Assembly (NCBI RefSeq): GCF_032362555.1
Contig: NC_083517.1
Coordinates: 1,880,001-1,944,000 of the forward strand
Reading direction: 5' to 3'
Source: Amyelois transitella
Lineage: Eukaryota; Arthropoda; Insecta; Lepidoptera; Pyralidae
Length of the DNA stretch: 64,000 nucleotides
The translations under genes were made by a program, and so were the position numbers. Position 1 is the stretch's first letter. Each line of letters opens with the position of its first letter. Below the pieces are notes generated by a model. That model was given only the letters and a program-made list of their open reading frames with translations, ran no database searches and was not told where the DNA came from. Of this stretch, positions 1 through 12,900 are shown piece by piece.

Positions 1-2
1 AG

Positions 3-191
3 TATTTAGAAAAACAAGGTATCAAATCTATGCAGGACCACGGGCCGAGGAAACCTATTGCCCCGAAAAGGAAGAAGGCGGCTCAGAGAAGAAGACAGTT
101 CAAGAAACCGAGGGATAATGAGCATTTGGCTGATGTTTTGGAGACATATGAGGATAACACGTTAACACAGAAAGGAGTTTCAATAAAATAA
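3..191 (+). CDS. TfIIEbeta: TFIIE beta subunit, last coding exon (partial gene)
   Basis: This is the C-terminal 62 residues plus stop of the small subunit of general transcription factor TFIIE, which helps load and regulate TFIIH at RNA polymerase II promoters in the nucleus. The frame opens at the window edge and ends with TAA at 189-191. The recognisable block is SMQDHGPRKP, then a very basic run (PKRKKAAQRRRQFKK) and NEHLADVLETY, which matches the conserved end of GTF2E2 (SMQD.GP, basic stretch, NEHLA.VL). The AG at positions 1-2 could be a splice acceptor or simply the previous codon; this cannot be decided without upstream sequence. The rest of the gene lies before the window. Confidence 0.88.
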   Translation, partial: YLEKQGIKSMQDHGPRKPIAPKRKKAAQRRRQFKKPRDNEHLADVLETYEDNTLTQKGVSIK

Positions 192-218
192 GTTTAAGAA
201 TAAGTCATAGTTAAGAAC

Positions 219-224
219 AATAAA
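219..224 (+). terminator. Poly(A) signal of TFIIE beta
   Basis: AATAAA lies 28 bases after the TFIIE beta stop codon, in an AT-rich short 3' UTR. It is the first such hexamer after the stop. Confidence 0.5.
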
Positions 225-403
225 GTTAAGAAATCAAGTTGTTTGTTTTTTAAAGTCTTCTGGTGACACATCCATAACACATTTTCTCAGTTTCGGTATT
301 TCTCGCTGTAAATAATTTGGAACATTTTGAGCACTGGCCCGACTCGCACATGGCCGTTTTTTCTTTGTAGCTCTAACACTACCCTCAAACTTTGATTTTT
401 AGA

Positions 404-638
404 GGTGATAAACTCCATCTCTTTCCCATAGATGTCGTAAAAGGCGACTAAAAGATAGGCTTATAAACTTTGAACTCCTTTTTTTTGGCGGTGGCTATGC
501 AACTTGTCACTATTTGAATCTCAATTCTATCATAAAGCAAAACAGCTGAACACTAGCTATCAGTCTTTCAGACTGTTGGCTCTGTCTACCCCGCAAGGGA
601 TACAGACATGAATATACATATGTTTGTATGTATCAAGG
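404..638 (+). repeat. Family A SINE-like repeat, 5'-truncated
   Basis: Diverged plus-strand copy. It starts inside the family at the 'ccatctctttcccat' segment and keeps the GTCGTAAAAGGCGACTAA block, the hairpin around CAGTC/GACTG, CTACCCCGCAAGGGATA and a short TATG-rich tail. Together with the plus-strand gene end just upstream it marks the start of the repeat-rich spacer between TFIIE beta and TMEM50. Confidence 0.75.
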
Positions 639-1408
639 AGCCAATTGCAACATAATAAAAAAAATTGATCATAATATAGTATCAATTTAATACAATATCA
701 ATGCTATCATAACGAACTTTCTAGCCAATTACAGTCTCATAAGGTAATGTACAGTTTGATTCAGATAATCATGACACCTAACCATATAAATGAATACTTT
801 TGAGTTAGGTTCTGGCCCCGACTGTAGAATTTTACTGAACATATCATAGAGGTATTTTTGATTATGGGTGGGATTAAATTTACTTTTTCAAAAAACTTAC
901 ATTCAAAATAGACTTGTTAGACAGAAGAGAGAAGTAGTAAAGATACTTATTTTTATAATACATTATTAATACACTATCATTATAATATAATATTGAAACA
1001 AAATACTTCAAAACACAAAATATGTTGAAAAAAAAAAACTTGTTTTCACAAATTAAAAAAAACTGTATGTAATAATCTTTATTTCCCTCTGAACACATAA
1101 GTAGTCAAATTTTGCTTAAGTATCATGTAGTTGAACTTGAATGCAGAATGTTGGGATTTCTGTCTTTTCCCATTCAAACATTCCATTTTACTATGATTTT
1201 TTTTTTACCTATTCGTTTTTTATTTTACTATACTCTCTTTTAAAGCCGTGTCTAATATCCAAAGGACAAACTAGTTAATGCCTCCAGATAAAACCGCTTT
1301 GACATATTATTTTTCAATAAGTGAAGGAACTGACCTAAATCCTAAATTTAAATCAACAAACAGATTAGTATGCCAGAAGAATGTCCACAAATATTGGTTT
1401 CTCATTAG

Positions 1409-1414
1409 TTTATT
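1409..1414 (-). terminator. Poly(A) signal of TMEM50
   Basis: AATAAA on the minus strand, about 60 bases beyond the TMEM50 stop codon at 1475-1477. TFIIE beta and TMEM50 are therefore convergent, with about 1.2 kb between their ends. Confidence 0.45.
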
Positions 1415-1474
1415 CAGAATACAAACAATGCAGCTTACTTTAATACATAGATTAATAGGTTTTAATAAAAAAAA

Positions 1475-3475
<2,001 letters not shown>

Positions 3476-3579
3476 CTTGATATCAAAATTTATAAAGAGA
3501 AAAGCAACTTTAAGATATTTTTGGTTTTATGATTTTGACTTGACAACAAACAAACAAACCAACAAGAAAAGCAGCTGAC

Positions 3580-4880
3580 GTTGACATAAGTTGTGTTGCC
3601 ATGTCAGATTTTTTAAAAGTGGAATTATTTGTTAGAGGATTCGACGATTATTTATAAGATTACTTATTATTTAAAATTAAATTTCGATTACTATATCTTT
3701 TCGCACTATCATTTCTCGAGGAAATATATCTGCTTGCGAGTTAGGAGTACGGCGGACGTACGGTAGGGTAGGTCGGTAGACTGAAATAAAACGAATACTT
3801 AAGTATCCTAATATATTAAGTAATAAAAAAATATTCGGATTTATTTTGATAAAAAGTTTGCAGTACTATTTATCATTGTAACAAAACTTTGGGTAGAGAA
3901 CACTTTTTCCACTTCTCACTATCTTTACATATGTACTTGTTTCTTTCGCTTTATGAGGTTCTCTACATACGTTACCGATATTTTTACCATGTGATTTGTT
4001 CTTATAAATCGAAAACGAAACAAATCAATAAGATGATTTGCGCATAATTATTTTTTGATTTTGCAAAATAGTAACACTGTGACAGCCGTGACAGCTGCAT
4101 ATCAGATGCCTGATTGCCTTTGCCTGTTGTCAAAAAAGACAGCAGAAGAAAACTAACCGATTGCGAGGCGAAAGTGAAATGAATTCGATCCTAAAAATAT
4201 AAATAAGTCTGATCCTTTGTCTATCTGTATGTAATTTGTAACTTGCAATATATGAAGAAATTATAATGGATAACTCATTTATACTCAACAATTTAAGGTA
4301 AGCAACTAAAACCCTTGTGTGAACTTTCATACAACATGTTGACCTCAAAACCGATAAAGTTTTGCGCCTCTGTTGCGAAAACAGTGTTGGTTTTCAACTC
4401 ATAGTTGAATACTTATGAACGATTTTCGAGGTCAAATAAAGGCGCAGAAAATACAATTCTTAATTTGCATCCCTAATTCTTCACTTTACTCACCTCTCTT
4501 AAGTTTTAAAAGAAAATCTTGTTTATTTGGATTTTCTGGTATTTACAACTATTAAATGCTTTTAATATACATACTTCATCAGTAGGTATTGCTTTTCACG
4601 CCTATATTACAATGAATGTACTTGTCTATTTAAACTGTGCTTGAGATCATGTAGAAGGTAGATGTAAACTTAATTGAATAATAATGTATTTTGATAATTA
4701 AACAGCCTACAAAAGTTCATTTATTTTTTATAAAATTAAATATAAAAAAATAAATAAGTTGGAACTAAATACCATAACTAAGAGTTTAAACCACACCAAT
4801 GGGAGACAGATGTTGTGTATGTAAATAAATAAATTTTAACTTAACCGGGCCAGAAGATTACAATTATATCATTTATTTGG
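3580..4880. other. Intergenic stretch upstream of TMEM50, no gene seen
   Basis: AT-rich sequence with no open frame that I can tie to a protein. It should hold the TMEM50 promoter next to 3475, but no clear TATA box or other core element stands out. Confidence 0.4.
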
Positions 4881-4887
4881 TACATCA

Positions 4888-5096
4888 TCAGTAAAAGGCG
4901 AGTAAGGGAGAGGCTTATAAACTTGGGATTCTTTAAAGTGGAGGGCTAACAACCACTATGTCACTATTTGAATCACTCAAATTTATCATTAAGCTAAAAA
5001 TCTGACCATGGCGTATCAGTCTTTATCAAGGACTGTATGGTCTGTCTACCTAGAAAGGGATATAAATGTGATTATATATCTGTATGTATGTATCAT
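4888..5096 (+). repeat. Family A SINE-like repeat, 5'-truncated
   Basis: Begins at the GTAAAAGGCGAGTAAGGGA block and runs to the GTATGTATGTATC tail. Confidence 0.75.
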
Positions 5097-5193
5097 AGGG
5101 ATTCAGAAGTATGATTGTATTTTTAGCTTGATAAACAAACAATCCCTTTTTTGTTTGGGGGTTTAAGTTGTAAAACTTAATTTTTTTTTTTTA

Positions 5194-5216
5194 TCAATTT
5201 TTATATGTCTATTGGA
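5194..5216 (+). repeat. Left 23-bp direct repeat (possible target duplication)
   Basis: An exact copy of these 23 bases recurs at 8737-8759. The bases on either side differ, so the match is bounded. It probably marks the insertion site of the 3.5 kb block in between. Confidence 0.7.
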
Positions 5217-6059
5217 CCTAAAATCTACATATTAAAAATCATAACTAAATCCAAACAATACTAAAATACAAGGCCGCTTGGGCAGTTGGTCAAATAGAAA
5301 GTTCTCCTATCCCATTCCAGCTACCTGCTCCACAATGCCAAGGGACGAAAAATTCACATCTGGCAAAAACAATAGAAGCTGGGATCTTTACAAAAAATCG
5401 GCTCTTAGACCGTTCACTACATTGCGTTTTGTTTTTCAGATTGCACGAGATTAATTATACTAATGCATTTATATTTCCAGGCAACTTTCCTTCCACAGAT
5501 CTTACCAACCCTTAAATAACACATTATATAAAATAAAACCAACAACGCACACACAACATCATCATTGATTGTAAAATAATAAAATTAATCTGGACCATCT
5601 GCTGCATGGAACCTTTATATAAATTCAAAACCAACGTTCGCCCCGTAGCGGATGGAAAGATGACATACCTACCATACATAGTATATAATATTGAATATGA
5701 TGATAAAACAAATGAAATAGAGAACAAATATTAAGAAAAAGAAAAAGGCGTATCAAAATGGTTAGGTATAATCCTAGCAAAACGCGGCAGAAAACACAAA
5801 AAGGCAGATAGCGTCAATCTCACTGATAACCTCAGATTATAATAATACAAACACAATGCAATAGAAAAGAACCACGTCACAAAAATACGGCCTCTGTTGC
5901 CGAGCTGAAGCTAGAAGACATAACCAACTCTCATAATATTGTGTATTAGTATCGGAAGCCATGCCGCAAGCTCACGCAGCAAGCAAAAGAAGGGCGAGCT
6001 GAAGAAAATCAACACATCAAAATCAATGCTGGAATCTGGAGGAAATACGACATGAATCA

Positions 6060-8110
6060 AAATTGAGTGCTGAAAAAAAAATTTAGGAAAAATGGAGTAT
6101 TGGAATCAGTGCTAAGAACTGGAGAAGTCAGATTGGAATCAACGCTATGATCTATTATCTGGAGGAAATACTGAAAACCGATGTATGTGAACGAATGCTG
6201 CGAACTTCAGAAAACAAGACTTACTAATGCCGCGAATTTAAGAAAACACGACGTATTGGAATCAAGGCTGTGAATTCGAGAAATCGTCATGTATTGTTAT
6301 TAATGCTACGAACTGATAGAGGTATTGGAGTCAATGCTGCGAACCTGAGGGTACACAACGTATTGGTATCAAGACTACGAATTCGAGAAAAATGATGTAT
6401 TGGAACTAATGCTGTAAACTGATAGAGGTCATATTGGAATCAATGCTGCGAACCTGAGGACATACAACGTATTGGTATCAAGACTACGAATTCGAGAAAA
6501 ATGATGTACTGGAACGTATGTTGTAAACTGATAGAAGTCATATTGGAATCAATGCTGCGAACCTGAGGACACATGACTTATTGGAATTAATGCTGCGATC
6601 TGATGGAGGTCATATTGGAATCAATGCTGCGAACCTGAGGACACATGACTTATTGGAATCAATGCTGCGAACCTGAGGACACATGACTTATTGGAATCAA
6701 TGCTGCGAACCTGAGGACACATGACTTATTGGAATTAATGCTGCGATCTGATGGAGGTCATATTGGAATCAATGCTGCGAACCTGAGGACACATGACTTA
6801 TTGGAATCAATGCTGCGAACCTGAGGACACATGACTTATTGGAATCAATGCTGCGAACCTGAGGACACATGACTTATTGGAATTAATGCTGCGATCTGAT
6901 GGAGGTCATATTGGAATCAATGCTGCGAACCTGAGGACACATGACTTATTGGAATTAATGCTGCGAACTGATGGAGGTCATATTGGAATCAATGCTGCGA
7001 ACCTGAGGACACATGACTTATTGGAATTAATGCTGCGATCTGATGGAGGTCATATTGGAATCAATGCTGCGAACCTGAGGACACATGACTTATTGGAATT
7101 AATGCTGCGAACTGATGGAGGTCATATTGGAATCAATGCTGCGAACCTGAGGACACATGACTTATTGAAATTAATGCTGCGAACTGATGGAGGTCATATT
7201 GGAATCAATGCTGCGAACCTGAGGACACATGACTTATTGGAATTAATGCTGCGAACTGATGGAGGTCATATTGGAATCAATGCTGCGAACCTGAGGACAC
7301 ATGACTTATTGGAATTAATGCTGCGATCTGATGGAGGTCATATTGGAATCAATGTTGCGAACCTGAGGACATACAACGTATTGGTATCAAGACTACGAAT
7401 TCGAGAAAAATATGTACTGGAAAGTATGTTGTAAACTGATAGAGGTCATATTGGAATCAATGCTGCGAACGTGAGGAAACATGATGTATTAGAATTAATG
7501 CTGCGAACTGATGGAGGTCATATTGGAATCAGTGCTGCGAACCTGAGGACACATGACTTATTGGAATTAATGCTGCGAACTGATAGAAGTCATATTGGAA
7601 TCAATGCTGCGAACCTGAGAAAACGCAACGTAGGTATGGAAATCAAAAGATTGAATCCGAGGAAACACGATATATTGGAATCAATGCAGCGAACTGATGG
7701 GAATTATATTGGAAGCAATGCTGCAAATCTGAGGAATCATGACGTATTGGAATCAAGACTGCGAATTCAAGAAAACATTATGTATTGGAATTAATGCTGC
7801 GAACTAATAGAGGTCATTTTATAATTAATGCTGCAAACCTGAGGACACACAACAAATTGGAATCAAGAGCATGAATTCGAGAAAACATGATGTACTAGAG
7901 TTAATACTGCGAACTGATGGATATCCTATTGGAACCTGAGGAAACACGGGCATTGGAGGCGAAAATGAGATCTGGAAAAATACGGTAAGAGAATATACGG
8001 ACGGCATTGAAACTAGGGCGGTGAACATGTGAAATAACATCGGAATCAATGCTACTAATTGGAGAAACACGACGCATAGGGTCCAATGCTGCAACTGGAA
8101 GTGCACATAC
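6060..8110. repeat. 72-bp tandem array with degenerate edges
   Basis: The unit is 72 bp made of two related halves: 38 bp (ATTGGAATCAATGCTGCGAA plus CCTGAGGACACATGACTT) and 34 bp (ATTGGAATTAATGCTGCGAT plus CTGATGGAGGTCAT). Between about 6540 and 7370 the units are nearly identical; towards 6060 and 8110 they decay progressively. In places (6620-6720, 6770-6870) only the 38-bp half is repeated. Because 72 is divisible by three, long reading frames cross the array on the plus strand (6877-7434, 7471-7794). I treat these as by-products, since no gene context or start signal supports them. Confidence 0.85.
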
Positions 8111-8404
8111 AAGAGACACGACACATTAGAAACAACAGTACAAGCTGAATCAACACCTCAAACTGGAAGAACTCATATTGGACACAACGCGGCCAACTTG
8201 AGAGAAAGCCACAGGCAAATTTGGATGACAAGAATAAAGGCTTGAAGATGGCGCAAGAAATGACTTGGCGAGTGCAGATCTGAAACAGCCCACCGAACCG
8301 AACCACAAAAACTATCAAAACGGGGATAATATTCCTACATAATTTATTAAGAAGGCCTCATGAAATCCTACACTACATATTCTTCAGAATGGGCAGACAT
8401 CGCG

Positions 8405-8424
8405 ACAAATAACAAAATTCATCA
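8405..8424 (+). repeat. Second direct-repeat pair, left copy
   Basis: These 20 bases recur exactly at 8790-8809, which lies 31 bp beyond the right copy of the 23-bp repeat. The pair suggests a second rearrangement at the right end of the 3.5 kb insertion. Confidence 0.6.
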
Positions 8425-9786
8425 CAGCAGCATGAGATTCCTACGAAATAAATGAAACTGACAACGAACCATTAAAAGACGATCTAGAAAATAAGAAAGA
8501 AGGAAAGACGCAACACATCAACGCTCTCCTCCGTCGCAATACCCGTCTTCCTCAATTCCTATATTGGCTATAGGCTGTATAGTCGGTCGATTGTGGTCGA
8601 CTGGTCGCGGCTGGTCGGCCTTCCTCTCCCGTCCCCGAGCGTGTCACTCCCTATAAAATCTGTGCCCCCTGGTGTATCCAGCTAGACTGGGTCAGGCTTT
8701 GCTTGGCTGGGGTGGTACCAATGTTCATGTTCATGTTCAATTTTTATATGTCTATTGGAGTATTTTCTCTTACATGGGTGGGTGAGTCTACAAATAACAA
8801 AATTCATCAAGATTATAAATTCTGACATTGATCACTTGTTTGTAGTTTGTACATTGTAGAAGTAAAACAAGGGAGAATCTTACAAAGTTGGGATTCTTTT
8901 AGGTGACAGGTTATATCTGAATCCATCTATAGACTACAAATGTGAAAGACTTGACATAAATTTGTGTTTAAAATTTTTTTTTACATAGGGAGTTAAGGAG
9001 AGACAGCTTCACTCGTTCAACCAGGAAGCAATACCTGCTGATAGTAAGAAAGTTATTTATAGAACAGACTTTTGCGTCGAGGGTCAAAAACCCAATGACT
9101 TTCAATAATAATTTACCTCTTCATATAGTGTAACTCAAAAGGTCACAGATGTCAGAGTTTTATTGTGTTGTTACTCAGATTCAAGTTTTTATGTCCACAT
9201 GAATACAATATTTACTGATAATTTTATTATTGTTTGTACGCTACATTACTTTTGAGCAAAAATTTATAAATGTGAAAAAAAAAAGAAAAAAGAAAGTATG
9301 CAAGAATCGTGGCAAGTAAAAAGATTTTGTCCCTGCCTACCCCCCCGGGAAAGTTGCGATTACATGATTGACATTAACAAACTGCCTGGGTAGAGAAGCA
9401 ACTTAGAAGTTTGCACTAGAATTAATGTTCATATCTCTAGTCGCCTTTTACGACATCCCCAAGTGATCCATATAACTTACTTTTGAGATAGCCGCCGTCC
9501 TCAAAACGACATATATGGAGTGTCATGAAAGACCGATCAGTCATTTAAAAGTACACCCTTGATTGTCCGGTGGCAAAGTTCAAAAAGTTGTACACTAATC
9601 AAGTAATCAGTGTACGTCACACTGGACGGACGTGTGTAGCAAGCAATAGGTACCAAGCGTGTCGTCGCGTTGCGTTGCCAGTCAGTCAGTGTCCGGATGT
9701 GGCACAAGCCGCTCGTATCGAACGTCACTCCACACTCGAACCTCTTTGTGACGTGATCCAATCCGTTTATTTCCATTGTACGCACA

Positions 9787-9979
9787 ATGGCAGTGGACAA
9801 AGATGTGAACCTTGCGGAGTCCGCAGACTTAAAGCCCATAATGTCCGACAGGAGCGGCGCCCACAAGGTGACCATTGCCCCTGCGCAACACAAGACCCTG
9901 ACGCACTTGCCCAAGAGACCACCGGTGGATTTGGCATTCACCGATCTCACCTACAAAGTACAAGAAGGAAGAAAAAGTA
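9787..9979 (+). CDS. ABCG exon 1
   Basis: Starts at ATG 9787 (context CACAATGGC). Encodes a hydrophilic N-terminus and the family motif [18 protein letters not shown]. The donor is A|GTAAGTAA. Two overlapping TCAGT initiator-like motifs lie at 9682-9690, roughly 100 bases upstream; they are compatible with an insect core promoter but unproven. Confidence 0.9.
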
Positions 9980-12900
9980 GTAAGTAATAAAATGTTTACG
10001 CAAACAAAGTACCTACCTACTAATTGTAAAACTTTTGTTTCATTGTTTTCATGTACAATGGAATTGACAAACAAATTTCTGAAGGCGCATAAATTATTAG
10101 AATACCAATAAAATAACGATGTCAAAACCATTTAATAATTATAAGAATTTAGATATCGTTAATCAACGTTCCGATTACTCACATAATGACCTCAATTTAG
10201 GCAACCGATATTATAATTGTACATTGATAATGGATTGTTGTTGTAACATAGAAAAATAACTCGATTTCATGATTTACCTATTGGAAAGATTTATTTGTAA
10301 GATAGGTATTTATCTAGTTATTATTTATGCTTGAAGTTAAAGTCTATTTACAGGAGTTTTAAACCTTTTTAGCTATAAAAGCTGTTATAGCTAAGATCAT
10401 TCCCATATGAGAGATTTCTATTAATAACGAAATACGGATAATTTTCTGTATTCACACCAAATCCGTATAACACAAAGCACATCTTAATAAACATTGATAT
10501 AGAAATGGAGAAGTTAGGAAAAGAAAACAAGCATAAATAGCTACTAACACTCCTGTTACTCCGCAGGAGAACTCTTTGTAGAGTAGAATTGCCTTTGTAT
10601 ACAAATAATTATAATGAGGTACCTAGGCTAGGATATGAGTATAATTAGGCAATTATAAATAATTTATTAATTAGTATTATAAGTCACGTAATCTGACGGG
10701 AGCCGCTTCGTGTAAAAACGAAGTGATTAACCTAAATCTGATAAATGAAATGACTAACCTAATCCTGCCCCGAAGCATGACAAGCGCGACGCCGATTTTA
10801 TCGCGTGAAATACTATTTCGCTTTTTATTATGACGTGAAATGTCGCACGAGCCTTGGCGCACCACGGAATCCTTTCCAGAGAATAGTGAGGATGCACCCG
10901 GGACTAACACAAGGTTTAAAGAAACTGTACTTGTCTCGCTCCACTCTCCCTGCGCAGACAAAAAGACTTCCCCGCCTCTAGTCATGTCTCATAATCAAGA
11001 GATTTGCCAACTAATGCTACTACGCATGTTTAGAGTACCTATAGGCTAATTGCTAGAGCTGCAACTTTGTAATTTCCATGTGCACATTATGATTAGAACT
11101 GAGGTTGCAATTAGTTTCAACGTGTCGGGCTGACTGAATTGCGTTTTCACAGAAACATAAGTACAATAAATGAAACATACGTGGAGAAGAATCGCAGATC
11201 GAGATTAGTTAACGTATACATATGTTGATTTAAAGGGCATTTTCCATCATGATTTGATCGAAGATCGAACCCTGGTCTATTAATTTAACAGGCTCTCCTT
11301 CGGTACTTGAATGAGTATATTAGATTTTCACTCGAAAAAGAATAATAAGGCACGGGTAAAACATGTAATTTAGTATTTTCTTTAAGTCCTGTTCTATCTT
11401 AATTAAACGCCAAGTAATTAGTAATACCTATATAATGATAATACATTTTGCGATAAGCATTTCGGTAGGCTACAAAAATCCGCATTGCAATAGTAAAAAG
11501 ATAACAGACCTTTATGTCAAACACATGGAGCTTTTTGGCTTCATAATATGATGTACGAGTATATAAACAGATTATATAGTAAAAGAAGAAATCTAAGAGA
11601 CTCTAAACACATTAAGGCCCATTACAGCTTTATACAAATATTTTGAATGCCATTTTATTCAACTTTCTGCCAAGTATCGAAAAACTGAGTTGATTTCTGA
11701 TATTTGCAATAACCTCGTCTATATCATGAAAATGGCTGAAAACTGTGAAAATTAGGATGTATTTAGTGGCACCTACTTTCTACCTTACTGATAATTGATA
11801 ATGACTGACTCATAAAAGATATAATGTAGGCATGCCAATGTTGGTACTACTTGCAAATGAACAGTTAGGTTTACGTATTTACTGTTTTATGTGAATTTAT
11901 GACTGTTGACTAATAGATGATTTTCAGTGAGGGAAAACATCGTGAGGGAATCTGCACATTCAGGAACTGAATGTGTAACCATGATCCAATATAAATTAGG
12001 TTCCCTGCAAAGGTTTCGAAAGTCAGATGAAAGTCGCTTCGGGTAAAAACCTGACTCCATTCATCCTTAGCTTATGCTTATTTTAGTGCCCTAATCTCTT
12101 CTTCCTCATGGCTTTAGTCCCGGTTGCATCCTCACCACTTTGGAGAGGAGCCTGGGGTATGCATTTGACCACCTGGATTCGGTGAGCCAGGTTTTTACCC
12201 GAAGCTACTCCCACCTGACCTCCTCTTACCTTTGTAGGTAAACCTAACACGTATTGAATCGATCATGATTACACACCCAGTTGCCTGAATGTTCAGGATT
12301 CCTCACGATGTTTTCCCTCACTGTAAAAGCATTGGTTAGTATTCAAACGAATGAACATAACTAAGAAAATAGTCATTGGTATATAGCCGAGGTAGGATTA
12401 GTGAAAACCTGTGCCTTGCGAAACGCATTTTAACCGGACACCTCACCAATTCGACCACCGACGCTCTCCTTTCAGTGTCTCTCCTAATCTGTAAGCCTTA
12501 AACATACATACGTACATATGGTCACGTCTATACCCCTTGTAGGCTAGACAGAGCCAACAGTCTTGAAAAGACTGAATGGCCACGTTCAGCTATGTGGCTT
12601 AGAGATGCAAATAGTGATAGGTTGCTATGCCATCGCCTAAAAAAGAATCCCAAGTTTGTAAGCCTGGCCCTTAGTCGCCTTTTACGACATCCATGGGAAA
12701 TATTGGTGCCGGGAACCACACGGCAAGCCTTAAATTCAGATTTTAAATGCAATATATGTATAACTTTATGTAATTAAATTGTATCATTGCTTCTACATTC
12801 TCAACCTTCATATGATAAGGAGGTGTAGAAATGTGTTCAAAGCCGTTCAATAGTTTAATTATCAACAATATCTTAGGTTATTAGGTTTGAATTAATCTGT

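Larger units (their letters stand above)
5217..8736. mobile_element. Unclassified 3.5 kb insertion containing a 72-bp tandem array
   Basis: The block lies between the two exact 23-bp direct repeats (5194-5216, 8737-8759), as expected of a target-site duplication from target-primed insertion. Its right end is a short GTTCAT repeat (8722-8737). The middle is the tandem array described separately. No reverse transcriptase, transposase or terminal inverted repeat is visible, so it could be a dead or non-autonomous retroelement. The length of the duplication is long for DNA transposons and suits a non-LTR element, but that is inference. Confidence 0.4.

Noticed and set aside
6877-7794. Repetitive protein-coding gene (24-residue repeats)
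   Set aside because: The frame exists because the tandem unit is 72 bp; frames elsewhere in the array are broken, no splice or start context supports it, and the edges of the array decay without regard to the frame.
6060-8110. CRISPR array
   Set aside because: Units are contiguous with no unique spacers, and the window is eukaryotic nuclear DNA.
9537-9950. Minus-strand gene opposite ABCG exon 1
   Set aside because: It is the antisense shadow of exon 1 and its 5' flank, with no recognisable protein.
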